In this document: positions 53,701 to 61,186 of the stretch, one piece after another | Layout of the letters: every line of letters begins with the position of its first letter | Position numbering within the stretch: the first letter of the stretch is position 1 | NCBI GenBank assembly: GCA_017937805.1 | Contig: JAGBCX010000005.1 | Span: 1-64,000 of the forward strand | Length of the DNA stretch: 64,000 nt | Direction of reading: 5' to 3' | Origin: Alistipes sp. | GTDB lineage: Bacteria > Bacteroidota > Bacteroidia > Bacteroidales > Rikenellaceae | Notes under the pieces: generated by a model | The model's input: only the letters and a program-made list of their open reading frames with translations | The model's database searches: none | What the model was told of the DNA's origin: nothing | Made by a program: the position numbers and the translations under genes

Positions 53701-56315
53701 CCTCCAAGATACAACTGAGCAATAGTAACATCTTCTGCAACAAGGATACTTCCTGTATTAGCACAGTCTGTAAGCACAACATCTACGTTAGACATTGTTG
53801 TTCCCAACAAACCTGATACATTCAATACCTGAGCTGTTGTATCCGATATGGTTATCGAACCATTGTTCTTACACTCTATTATCTGATCGCACGACGAATG
53901 TACACAACCAAACAATCCCGACAAGTAGAGCAACACAATGTTTGTATCACTCAAATTATCAACAAACGAAGAGGCCTCAACCTTCGCCTTGTAATTAACA
54001 TTTCCATCATTGTTACATGCTACAGCACGGTCAGAATCAAATACTCCGATACAACCCGAACTGAAAATGTCCGCAGCACCGCAATAGTCCCAAGAGAATG
54101 TAACATCACCTCCGTTACTACAATTCTCTGCTACTACAACACTCTCGCAACCGAGTGACTTCTGTCGTCCTGCTCTAACACCGATAACACCAGCAATAGC
54201 ACTCTTTCGAGAGAGATCTACCGAAACTCTTCTGGTTCCATTACTTGACACCTTACCTGCTACATTGATCTCTGCCGAAGTCAAGTTGCTACAGTTACGA
54301 ACCGCCTCAGACCATGTTGTTCCGATAACACCTCCGAGAACGAGATTTGCGTTACCACTGGTCTGGCTTGCTCCTGCAAAAGCACACTCTCCACGATAGG
54401 TAATCGAACCAGAGTTTACACAATCGTGAATATCCTTAGTGCCTTGTACTGCGTATGCTACAACACCACCAATATTACAAGTCGACATAATCTTGAACGC
54501 AGAGTCAAACAAGAGCTCTCCGCTATTCTCACAGTTAAGAGCAGAAGCCTTCTCCAACTTACCAATTACACCACCGATATTTGCGGTTGTAATCTGCTCA
54601 TTGATTGTCATTGAGCCCTTATTCTCGCATCGCTCAATAGTGACTGCCGAAGCACCGAGTACACCTCCCCAATCGAGGTCGTACATCGGCTCGTTAATAG
54701 ACAACTGACCACTATTTACATTATCAGTAAATGCTCCATCTGTAATATAACCTGCAACACCACCGATATATGGAGTAACCTTTGCGCTTCCCGAGTTATC
54801 GTCCCATTTAACAATACCGCCATTGGTATTCTCCACAACCTCAGGAAGTTTGTCATCTTTCTTACATGCGTAACCAACAACACCTCCGATACATGGAGTG
54901 TACTCCTTATCTATCGCATCGGCACCGGCCGCGGTTGTAACCAACACACTAACATAACTCTCCGAGAGCGATACTTTACCGCCATAAACACCGCCGACAA
55001 TACCGCCAACATTGATTGTATCGAAGTTCTCGTCAACCGAGAGAGTCGAGTTCTTGTACTCGATAGTTCCTGTTGCCGAGCAGTTGAAGATTGTTCCAAC
55101 CAAATCGCCATCTACCGACAACGAACGAGCAATAAGACCAACTTTTCCGTTAGCCTCCTCAACCAAGTTACCCTCAACACTAACATTCGAGATAGTAGCT
55201 ACCGTATTCTCACCAAACAACGGAACAGTCAAACCCTTAATAGTATTGTTGCGGCCCTCGAAAACAGACTTGTAGCCAACAAGAGGCTCCCAAGATTTAC
55301 CTGTCATATCTACGTCCGACACGAGAAGTGCGCCATTGTAGCCATTCTCCACAAATGAACCAGATTTAACCGCCTCTGCAAAGGCCTGCATATCTGCATC
55401 GCTACCGATAAGGAACATCTTGCTATCTGCCGAGAACTCCTGTGCAGGGAATTCGCGAACCTTTCCGGCCTTGAGTGCCAAATCACCCGTTGCATCGAAT
55501 GTACGAACACATACCTGGCCCGACTGCGCCACGAAGTTCACCTCAAAACGAGCGTACTCACCACTTGGTATAGCAACGTAGAACACAGACTCCTCCGTGT
55601 CGCTAAGAGTGTAGCTGTCACCCTCAAAGTTGTAATAAACAGTCGAGGTTGCGCTCTCGCGTGCCTTCATTGTTCCAGGCTCAACATCGCCATCGGTTGC
55701 GCAATAGACATCAAACACACCGGCGATAGGCTCAGCTTCAACGGTCGATACCGAAACATACTTCAAGTCGACACTCTCTCCTGCCTTAGCCTTGATGCTG
55801 AAACGGAGTGCTGTTGCAAGATGCTTCATCTCGATAGCATCGAAACCGTTCGACCAAGCATACATCGGAGCGCTGTTTGGTGCAAACGTACCCTCGGTAT
55901 GCTGTTGCTCTGCAGCAAACACTACCGGATAAGCTCCGCTCTCCGCATTGATAGCCACATCCTCTCCCTGATAAGGGTAGACGATATGATACGGAATAGT
56001 AATTCCAAGTGGCAAATCAAACACTGCAACGTTCGCAGCCTCCTCGTTGATGCGAATGCTGGTTGTCGGCTTACCATTCACAGCAAGGACATCACTCTCG
56101 CACCAAACAACAGGATACTTGTTCGACTCCTCGTCCTTCTCGCCCAATGCTGTACGAGAAGAAGCCGGCATCGATACCTGCAATGTCGGTTTTACTCCAC
56201 CATTTACCAGTCCTGGCTCCGAAATGATAGGAGCCAAATCCTCGGTAGTATCCTGCACACAAGAGTAACTTGCGAGCAAAACTACCACCATCAAAAGTTT
56301 AGTAAAATTTTTCAC
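50721..56315 (-). CDS. Giant GLUG-repeat surface lipoprotein with fimbrillin-like head
   Basis: The product is about 1,864 residues. From a GTG at 56315 it starts MKNFTKLLMVVV and reaches a lipobox Cys19 (LLASYSC), a textbook lipoprotein signal. ATGs at 56381, 56387 and 56393 would add 22-26 residues of poor signal-peptide quality. A fimbrillin-like head (about 35-300) has VWCESDVLAVNG and AMPYAWSNGF-like strands. From about 320 to the end come dozens of GLUG-type repeats with the pattern IGGVVGY...CENKGSI, each a beta-solenoid turn, so the protein should form a very long rod. The C-terminus is acidic (EGEEPEPMARR). It is gene 1 of the SusCD operon, an unusual place for such a large protein. 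It may be an adhesin or stalk. Confidence 0.82.
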   Translation of the reverse strand: MKNFTKLLMVVVLLASYSCVQDTTEDLAPIISEPGLVNGGVKPTLQVSMPASSRTALGEKDEESNKYPVVWCESDVLAVNGKPTTSIRINEEAANVAVFDLPLGITIPYHIVYPYQGEDVAINAESGAYPVVFAAEQQHTEGTFAPNSAPMYAWSNGFDAIEMKHLATALRFSIKAKAGESVDLKYVSVSTVEAEPIAGVFDVYCATDGDVEPGTMKARESATSTVYYNFEGDSYTLSDTEESVFYVAIPSGEYARFEVNFVAQSGQVCVRTFDATGDLALKAGKVREFPAQEFSADSKMFLIGSDADMQAFAEAVKSGSFVENGYNGALLVSDVDMTGKSWEPLVGYKSVFEGRNNTIKGLTVPLFGENTVATISNVSVEGNLVEEANGKVGLIARSLSVDGDLVGTIFNCSATGTIEYKNSTLSVDENFDTINVGGIVGGVYGGKVSLSESYVSVLVTTAAGADAIDKEYTPCIGGVVGYACKKDDKLPEVVENTNGGIVKWDDNSGSAKVTPYIGGVAGYITDGAFTDNVNSGQLSINEPMYDLDWGGVLGASAVTIERCENKGSMTINEQITTANIGGVIGKLEKASALNCENSGELLFDSAFKIMSTCNIGGVVAYAVQGTKDIHDCVNSGSITYRGECAFAGASQTSGNANLVLGGVIGTTWSEAVRNCSNLTSAEINVAGKVSSNGTRRVSVDLSRKSAIAGVIGVRAGRQKSLGCESVVVAENCSNGGDVTFSWDYCGAADIFSSGCIGVFDSDRAVACNNDGNVNYKAKVEASSFVDNLSDTNIVLLYLSGLFGCVHSSCDQIIECKNNGSITISDTTAQVLNVSGLLGTTMSNVDVVLTDCANTGSILVAEDVTIAQLYLGGIISRTYQMNVKYLGCYNSGNVESKATATAETYIGSIFGSSSRTTTAVSEDNENVYNSGTVTYSGKSAIAYVGGYCGQYQDKSHTIAFVNTSTGVVRYQGTASIRAYVGGIIGLGGLATLSWDANYINALAITKISGMTGGAFNMSNQGNVSIVADGQAPEIYVGGAFGAAHASSGAISKLVNSGVVEVLDNTETYNYPDTFYVGGLFGYADMGVSYPVSANIITKDRAIYDCYNSGEVIYKGIARDGACVGGIVGRAIKAPVFNCTNDGDVTSKGNAGELSPLVGTENAEKVDAHEYANYHDQALAIGGVIGMTDLDVVDSVNNGEVEHECVLSPLRISYLGDLATSRFDVGGIIGRVFTSEEVTAAYACTFSGIINNGEVTILGTPSATLCSPSADTESNGDYQWTDVDDYDRQNKRLFTRVNVAGLIGRMFDLSYLTGPRQETQYTISGSANNAAVSVPNAGGAKCLSIAGGVADIIVSNLDFTSVTNKGKISVERAGVGTIINSKQMIHAYFINLGGIAATCFDYRYYTTLTSDVTLSKAPDYAEHYVNFNQCINEGAIHYGETGASVFQCAGGILGQVLNTGGDRASSLWYKTRVNITFTGCKNSGNIDYLSTAMNLNDGYNYNYAGGILGTGNMGHAGFVQHYGLINLVFDHCENTGSVQFDRSNGVMSNNKSVETTVVGGIVGHYCGGIGHSANADNASGLTTTRENACNALIKSCKNSGRIYGFAGVVGGIIGCGSWYVKITGTEDDPTINTGDIVVAREGGKVVMNNRYGPKPIYAGGIAGILREFTSAAYAVKSADGANNAYPDYMPEHQYCRVEYAVNEGAVGGTGYVGGIAGYYWSAVKPSEREGALMAHRGGMEFCRNTGAVYALEGATQFVGAIVGVPRMFTYSANSNSEVAIYLSDQGPWPVGVKNCYVGGSVWYNTVEVRNVDATNFMNAIYGELWSKEAFESIVADKPYDGCELYVPAEEQPEGGEGEEPEPMARR

Positions 56316-56632
56316 GTTAATAGTTTTTAAAAGTTTGAAATTATTGTTTGTTGTATTGCTATTGTTTTTCAAATATCGCATCTTCATCGTCATCGCTCTT
56401 CCACATCTGCCGTTTTCCGTTCATTCGCCCTCTCCTGCGCGTATAATAGCGCGCGTACGCAGAAAACAAAAAAGATTACTCGCTCCGCACATTCGCGAGG
56501 CGACAAATCCCTTCAAATACGAGCTTACAGAAAACCACAAGCCCTCATAATTAACACTGTTTCATAGTTTTAAAACTCTTCCACACAAGGCAAAGTCAAA
56601 CCATGTGCTTCTCATTTATCCAATTGGTGTTA
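56316..56632 (-). other. Long leader with three small overlapping reading frames
   Basis: Between the promoter and the GTG of the giant lipoprotein gene lie about 310 nt. The minus strand holds short frames of 17 (56562-56615), 23 (56421-56492) and 21 codons (56359-56424). The second and third overlap by ATGA, and the third is preceded by a GGAGAGG sequence. A GC-rich hairpin (GCGCG/CGCGC around 56437-56453) lies within the second. Translation is unproven. No other gene is visible. Confidence 0.4.
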
Positions 56633-56662
56633 CAAAGGTACAAAATATTTTTATATCTGCAA
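56633..56662 (-). promoter_or_regulatory. Promoter of the eight-gene SusC/SusD operon
   Basis: TACCTTTG (minus strand, 56633-56640) has a TTG (56660-56662) exactly 19 bases upstream, a good consensus match. The region 56663-56728 up to the ung stop codon is AT-rich and shows nothing else. Confidence 0.75.
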
Positions 56663-56728
56663 TAGTTCTTTTATCATTTTTTTATAAAAAAAACATCAGT
56701 AAAAACATCGAAATCAGCAACGCCCTCA

Positions 56729-57391
56729 CTACCACTCTATTGGACCTCTTCCGCTCTTCTCAAGATAATCATTCGCCTTAGAGAAGTGACGCGAGCCGAA
56801 GAATCCCCTATATACCGAGAGTGGAGATGGGTGGACAGCCTTTAATACCAAATTTTTCGACGCATCAACCATTGCACCCTTCTTTTGGGCATAACTACCC
56901 CATAACATATAGACAACGCCCTGTTTTTGCTCCGCAATAAGTCGTACCACCGCATCAGTAAATTGTTCCCAGCCTCTGCCTGCATGCGATGCCGCCTCAT
57001 GCGCTCTCACTGTCAGCACAGCGTTAAGCATCAGCACTCCCTGCTCTGCCCATCTATCAAGATTACCACTCATAGGAACAGGCTTGCCGATATCATCTGC
57101 AACCTCCTTGAAAATATTGCGCAACGAAGGCGGAAAATCGACTCCGTCATCGACCGAAAAACATAGTCCATTCGCCTGTCCATCACCATGATATGGGTCT
57201 TGACCGATAATCACTACCTTCAACTTATCAAGCGGGCATTTATCGAATGCACGAAAAATATTTCGCGCAGCGGGGAATATCTGTCGCGAGGCATATTCAG
57301 CCTTCACAAAATCGACCAACTCCGCAAAGTAGGGTTTATCAAACTCCTCTTGCAACAACTCTTTCCAATCCTCGGCTATACGAACATTCAT
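56729..57391 (-). CDS. ung: Uracil-DNA glycosylase, family 1
   Basis: The product is 220 residues from the ATG at 57391. The water-activating motif is GQDPYHGDGQANGLCFS (catalytic Asp65). PPSLRNIFKEV and MLNAVLTVRAHEAASHAGRGWEQFTD follow. The C-terminal HPSPLSVYRGFFGSRHFS holds the catalytic His and the minor-groove loop. It removes uracil from DNA to start base-excision repair. The longer frame to 57454 is rejected because it adds a non-family, AT-rich extension across the divergent promoter region. Confidence 0.96.
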   Translation of the reverse strand: MNVRIAEDWKELLQEEFDKPYFAELVDFVKAEYASRQIFPAARNIFRAFDKCPLDKLKVVIIGQDPYHGDGQANGLCFSVDDGVDFPPSLRNIFKEVADDIGKPVPMSGNLDRWAEQGVLMLNAVLTVRAHEAASHAGRGWEQFTDAVVRLIAEQKQGVVYMLWGSYAQKKGAMVDASKNLVLKAVHPSPLSVYRGFFGSRHFSKANDYLEKSGRGPIEW

Positions 57392-57462
57392 AGTGATAAT
57401 TTTTTCAAGAGCGAAGATAATAATTTTACATGAAAGAATTGCACTTTTCTCCATTTTTTTAC

Positions 57463-57470
57463 TACCTTTG
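57463..57470 (+). promoter_or_regulatory. -7 element of the galM-deoD-nuclease operon
   Basis: TACCTTTG at 57463-57470 has ATTG (57438-57441) 21 bases upstream. The leader to the galM ATG is about 25 nt. Confidence 0.6.
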
Positions 57471-57499
57471 TCTTGGACAACTACTAAAATTTACAATAT

Positions 57500-58624
57500 A
57501 TGAAGACTCTATTTACACTCTTGTTGGCTGCATTGACAATTTCATGTACCAACAATTCAAACAAAATCACACTTCTAAACAACGAAGATTTCAAGACAAC
57601 CGTAGATGGCAAGGAGGTGTCACTCTATATGCTTATCAATGGTGACCTCGTGATGCAGGTGACAAACTATGGCGCGAGAGTAGTATCATTGTGGGCTCCC
57701 GACCGCAATGGCAACTATGCCGATGTGGAGATTGGCTACGAAAATATTGACCGCTACATCAACAATACCGGTGAACGCTATCTTGGAGCCGTTGTAGGGC
57801 CTGTTGCAAACCGTATCGCCAACGGCAAATTTTCACTTGACGGCAAGGAGTACACCTTACCTCAAAACAACAATGGTCAGACTCTTCACGGAGGAACACT
57901 CGGTGTGGATTGCATCGTTTGGGAGGTCAGAGAGGTTACCGATAGCAAAATTGTGTTCTACCGCATACTTCCCGACGGGCAAGATGGCTTTCCGGCAAAC
58001 CGAGTAATCTCAATAACCTACGAGTTGACTCCGAACAATGAGTTTGCCGTATCGTACAAGGCAATGACCGATGCAAAAACCGTATTAAACCTCTCGCATC
58101 ACTCGTTCTTCAATCTCGAAGGCGATGGCGAAGGCACAATTCTTGACCATGTACTAACCATTAAGAGCAAGGCGATAACACCGGTGAATGAGTTTCTTAT
58201 CCCTACGGGCGAGATTATGTGCGTAAAGGATACTCCTTTCGACTTCAACGAGCCTCACGCTATTGGCGAGCGCGTAAATGCCGACCACCCACAATTAAAG
58301 GCAGGTGCAGGTTATGACCACAACTGGATTATCGACCGCGAAGACAATGGCGAGGTAATAAAGGTTGCAGATGTCTACTCACCAAAGAGTGGTCGCGGCA
58401 TGGAGGTATGGACCGACCAGATTGCATTGCAGTTCTACTGCGGAAACTTCTTCGATGGCTCATACAATAACAAATTTGGCAAGCCTATCGTCTATCGTGG
58501 AGCAATTGCTCTCGAAACACAGCGCTATCCCGATGCGCCAAATCAGCCATCGTTCCCAAGCGTTGAGTTGAAGTCGGGCGAGGTTTACAAGCACACTTGC
58601 ATTTATAAATTTTATGCTAAATAG
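57500..58624 (+). CDS. galM: Aldose 1-epimerase (galactose mutarotase), lipoprotein
   Basis: The 374-residue protein has a lipobox at Cys16 (AALTISC), so it is periplasmic and membrane-anchored. GalM core motifs are TNYGARVVSLWAPDRNG, GPVANRIANGKFSLDGKEY, QTLHGG (substrate His), LSHHSFFNLEGDGEG (catalytic His) and ALETQRYPDAPN (catalytic Glu). It interconverts alpha and beta anomers of sugars. It is first in a four-gene plus-strand unit with deoD and two S1/P1 nucleases, spaced 9-10 bases apart. It may serve the sugar side of nucleoside breakdown or act on galactose released elsewhere. Confidence 0.93.
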   Translation: MKTLFTLLLAALTISCTNNSNKITLLNNEDFKTTVDGKEVSLYMLINGDLVMQVTNYGARVVSLWAPDRNGNYADVEIGYENIDRYINNTGERYLGAVVGPVANRIANGKFSLDGKEYTLPQNNNGQTLHGGTLGVDCIVWEVREVTDSKIVFYRILPDGQDGFPANRVISITYELTPNNEFAVSYKAMTDAKTVLNLSHHSFFNLEGDGEGTILDHVLTIKSKAITPVNEFLIPTGEIMCVKDTPFDFNEPHAIGERVNADHPQLKAGAGYDHNWIIDREDNGEVIKVADVYSPKSGRGMEVWTDQIALQFYCGNFFDGSYNNKFGKPIVYRGAIALETQRYPDAPNQPSFPSVELKSGEVYKHTCIYKFYAK

Positions 58625-58634
58625 TTGAATTTTT

Positions 58635-59348
58635 ATGGCAAACTTAACACCAACTCCTCATATAGGAGCAAAACTTGGCGAGATAGCGGAGCGCGTCATT
58701 ATGGCGGGCGACCCATTGCGTGCAAAGTTTATGGCAGAGCGTTATCTCGAAAACCCTAAACTTGTCAATCAAGTTCGTGGAATGTACTGTTATACGGGAA
58801 CTTATAAAGGTAAAGAGGTTTCGGTAATGGGACATGGAATGGGCATTTCGTCTATCAGCATCTACACCTTCGAGTTATACAATTTCTACGGTGTAAAACG
58901 CATTATCCGCACGGGTTCAGCCGGTGCATATCAACCCAATTTACATATTGGCGATATAGTGATTGCGCAAGGCGCGTGCGACAACTCAAACTATGCAGCA
59001 CAATACAATCTCCCTGGCACATTTGCGCCTATCGCTGACTACGAAATGTTGAGCGCAGCAGTAGAGAAGGCAAAGGCTATGGGCGTAAACTATGCCGTAG
59101 GAAATATTCTCGCATCGGAGATATTCTACAACGACAACCCCGAGGCGTGGAAGCAGTGGCAGAAGATGGGTGTTTTGGCTGTCGAAATGGAGGCGTCTGC
59201 ACTCTATATGAACGCTGCGCGCAGCGGCAATCAGGCACTCTGTATCTGCACCATATCGGACTCGCTCGTAACCCACGAGGAGACCACCGCAGAACAGCGC
59301 GAAAAGACCTTTACCGATATGATGGAGATTGCTTTTGAGATAATTTAG
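58635..59348 (+). CDS. deoD: Purine-nucleoside phosphorylase, DeoD type
   Basis: The 237-residue protein matches the hexameric bacterial PNP family: ILAGDPLRAKFMAE-like MAGDPLRAKFMAERYL, GHGMGISSISIYTFELY, IIRTGSAGAY (phosphate site), VLAVEMEASALYMNA (ribose binding) and TISDSLVTHEE with the catalytic Asp. It cleaves purine nucleosides with phosphate to base plus ribose-1-phosphate in the cytosol. It lies 10 bases after galM and 9 before the first nuclease gene. With the secreted nucleases it forms a nucleic-acid scavenging route. Confidence 0.96.
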   Translation: MANLTPTPHIGAKLGEIAERVIMAGDPLRAKFMAERYLENPKLVNQVRGMYCYTGTYKGKEVSVMGHGMGISSISIYTFELYNFYGVKRIIRTGSAGAYQPNLHIGDIVIAQGACDNSNYAAQYNLPGTFAPIADYEMLSAAVEKAKAMGVNYAVGNILASEIFYNDNPEAWKQWQKMGVLAVEMEASALYMNAARSGNQALCICTISDSLVTHEETTAEQREKTFTDMMEIAFEII

Positions 59349-59357
59349 CAAAGACTT

Positions 59358-60137
59358 ATGAAGAGATTTTTAGCTATTGCGCTTGCGGTTATTTACATAG
59401 GTATCGGCAGTTCCTATGCTTGGGGGCGTTTCGGCCACGACATTATTGTTGAGATTGCAAAACGGCACCTCACCGAAGAGGCAAAGGCAAATATCGCCAA
59501 ATATATGCCTTACGATATTACCACCGAGTCCTCGTGGATGGATTACCACCGTCACGACAAGGGCATCGCATATACAACCTCGTGGCATGTCTACAATGTT
59601 GATGAAAATCACGAGTACGACATGAACCCACGCCTTTACAAGGGCGATGCAATTCTCGCAATGAAGGTGTCGGATTTCAATCTCAAAAAGTATCGCGCAT
59701 TGAGTGATTCGGCAGTAGTAATGAACCTGCGTTTTGTGCTACACTTTACGGGCGATATTCACTGCCCTACTCACTCCTACGTTCCCGGACCTCGTTGCTT
59801 CTGGCCTTGCGAACTAAATGGCAAAAAGCTAAAGTCATTTCACTCGTTGTACGACTACATCACTGATGACCTATACAAGGGCATGAATGCAGCCGAAGCT
59901 GCTGCAAAATTGGACAATTGCAACAAGGGCGAGCGCAAGCGTATATGCAAAGGCGACTTACACGAGTGGGCACACGAGATTGGCGAGATGAATGCTGTCA
60001 TCTACAAATGGAATCCACACAACACGAAAGTTCTCAACCCTAACACGGTGGAACTTTCACGAGATTTGGTGGACACACAAGTTCGCAATGCTGGATATAG
60101 ACTTGCACATCTACTAAACAAATATTTTGCTAAATAG
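59358..60137 (+). CDS. Secreted S1/P1-type nuclease, first of a pair
   Basis: The 259-residue enzyme has a signal peptide (about 1-21). The mature N-terminus begins WGRFGH, so Trp1 and His6 can bind zinc as in P1 nuclease. Other expected ligands are the Asp in SSWMDYH, the His in TTSWHVYN, the HFTGDIHCPTH block and the HSLYD motif, giving the usual trinuclear zinc site. It hydrolyses single-stranded DNA/RNA and 3'-nucleotides in the periplasm or outside. It shares long identical stretches with the next gene (VEIAKRHLTEEAKANIAKYM), so the two arose by tandem duplication. Confidence 0.93.
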   Translation: MKRFLAIALAVIYIGIGSSYAWGRFGHDIIVEIAKRHLTEEAKANIAKYMPYDITTESSWMDYHRHDKGIAYTTSWHVYNVDENHEYDMNPRLYKGDAILAMKVSDFNLKKYRALSDSAVVMNLRFVLHFTGDIHCPTHSYVPGPRCFWPCELNGKKLKSFHSLYDYITDDLYKGMNAAEAAAKLDNCNKGERKRICKGDLHEWAHEIGEMNAVIYKWNPHNTKVLNPNTVELSRDLVDTQVRNAGYRLAHLLNKYFAK

Positions 60138-60147
60138 TCAAAAAATC

Positions 60148-60948
60148 ATGAAACGAATAGTTACACTACTAACTATCGCGCTGATATTCAGCGCATACAG
60201 CGCACAAGCTTGGAACAAATTGGGACATCGTACCGTAGTCGAGATTGCAAAACGCCACCTCACCGAAGAGGCAAAAGCGAATATTGCCAAATATATGCCT
60301 TACGACATCACAAAAGATGCTCTTTGGATGGACTATAATCGAGGTAAGAAATCGCCTTATAGATTTACAAATAGTTGGCACTCATACTATTACGACTCTA
60401 AATTTCGCCACGACCCAAATGTTACACACAAGATTCAAAATGGCGACACGATGCGTGGACTCGACTTGGTGACCTACAACCTCGAAAACTACAAGGAGCT
60501 GACCGACTCGGCAGTTGTATTCAATATCCGTGCGGTTTTGCACTTTGTGGGCGATATGCACTGCCCTTCGCACTGCAAATTTATCAATGGTCGTGACGAT
60601 GCAGCACCGAAGGTCTTTGTTCAGGGTAAAGGATATGGCTCGTTCCACGGCTTCTACGACTCGATGCCGGAGCATATCTACGGCTGGAAGAAGAGTCCTG
60701 CGGAACTCGCAAAAGAGCTTGACACCTACTCCAAAGGCAAGATTAAAAAGACCTGCAAGGGCGACCACCACGAGTGGGCAAAAGAGTGTATGCGCATAAC
60801 CAATGTTATTCATCAATGGAATCCGAATGATGGCACAGCCGACTTACGTGACGATACCATTGAGCGTTCCAAAGATGTGATTGACATTCAGCTGCGCCAC
60901 GCAGGATATCGTTTGGCTTATCTGCTAAACAAGTATTTCGGAGAGTAA
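60148..60948 (+). CDS. Secreted S1/P1-type nuclease, second of a pair
   Basis: The 266-residue enzyme has a signal peptide (about 1-20). The mature protein starts WNKLGH, with the same ligand set as its neighbour: ALWMDYN, TNSWHSYY, HFVGDMHCPSH and GSFHGFYD. The middle region differs, with a charged insertion, so the specificity may have diverged. I chose the ATG at 60148. An upstream TTG overlaps the previous gene. It is last in the galM operon and is followed by a strong terminator. It is probably exported by Sec. Together the pair would feed nucleosides to the deoD product. Confidence 0.93.
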   Translation: MKRIVTLLTIALIFSAYSAQAWNKLGHRTVVEIAKRHLTEEAKANIAKYMPYDITKDALWMDYNRGKKSPYRFTNSWHSYYYDSKFRHDPNVTHKIQNGDTMRGLDLVTYNLENYKELTDSAVVFNIRAVLHFVGDMHCPSHCKFINGRDDAAPKVFVQGKGYGSFHGFYDSMPEHIYGWKKSPAELAKELDTYSKGKIKKTCKGDHHEWAKECMRITNVIHQWNPNDGTADLRDDTIERSKDVIDIQLRHAGYRLAYLLNKYFGE

Positions 60949-60978
60949 AAAAATGGTCGCAAGGTTGCGACCATTTTT
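60949..60978 (+). terminator. Terminator of the galM-deoD-nuclease operon
   Basis: A 14-bp perfect stem (60949-60962 with 60965-60978, core ATGGTCGCAA/TTGCGACCAT) has a GG loop and T-rich 3' arm. It lies directly after the nuclease stop codon. Confidence 0.9.
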
Positions 60979-61023
60979 ATTAGTTAGGAGTTAGGAGATA
61001 GAAGATAGAAGTTGTTTTTTTAC

Positions 61024-61051
61024 TACTCACTACTATCTACTCACTACTATC
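61024..61051. repeat. Heptamer array TACTCAC/TACTATC
   Basis: Alternating units TACTCAC, TACTATC, TACTCAC, TACTATC precede the 40-nt dispersed repeat. A similar array precedes the other copy near 24720. Confidence 0.85.
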
Positions 61052-61060
61052 TACTTTCAA

Positions 61061-61100
61061 TTTCTTGTCAGAAGTTGTGAGATGTGGTGCATCGCAAAAG
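61061..61100. repeat. 40-nt dispersed repeat, copy 2
   Basis: It is identical at 37 of 40 positions to 24733-24772. Its first bases, AATTTCTTGT (from 61059), are the reverse complement of ACAAGAAATT (61179-61188). A 10-bp stem could therefore enclose the whole 3' region of valS, with three hairpins inside. Confidence 0.8.
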
Positions 61101-61144
61101 AAAGACCTTCGGGATAGTACAAGTAGTACAGCCCGAAGGTCTTT
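61101..61144 (-). terminator. Terminator of valS
   Basis: A 13-bp perfect stem AAAGACCTTCGGG/CCCGAAGGTCTTT (61101-61113 with 61132-61144) has a loop holding a smaller GTAC pairing. It is followed on the minus strand by CTTTTGCG. A second small hairpin GCCGCA/TGCGGC (61159-61173) lies between it and the stop codon. Confidence 0.8.
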
Positions 61145-61186
61145 ACTTTTTGGGATGTGCCGCAGATTGCGGCTTATCACAAGAAA

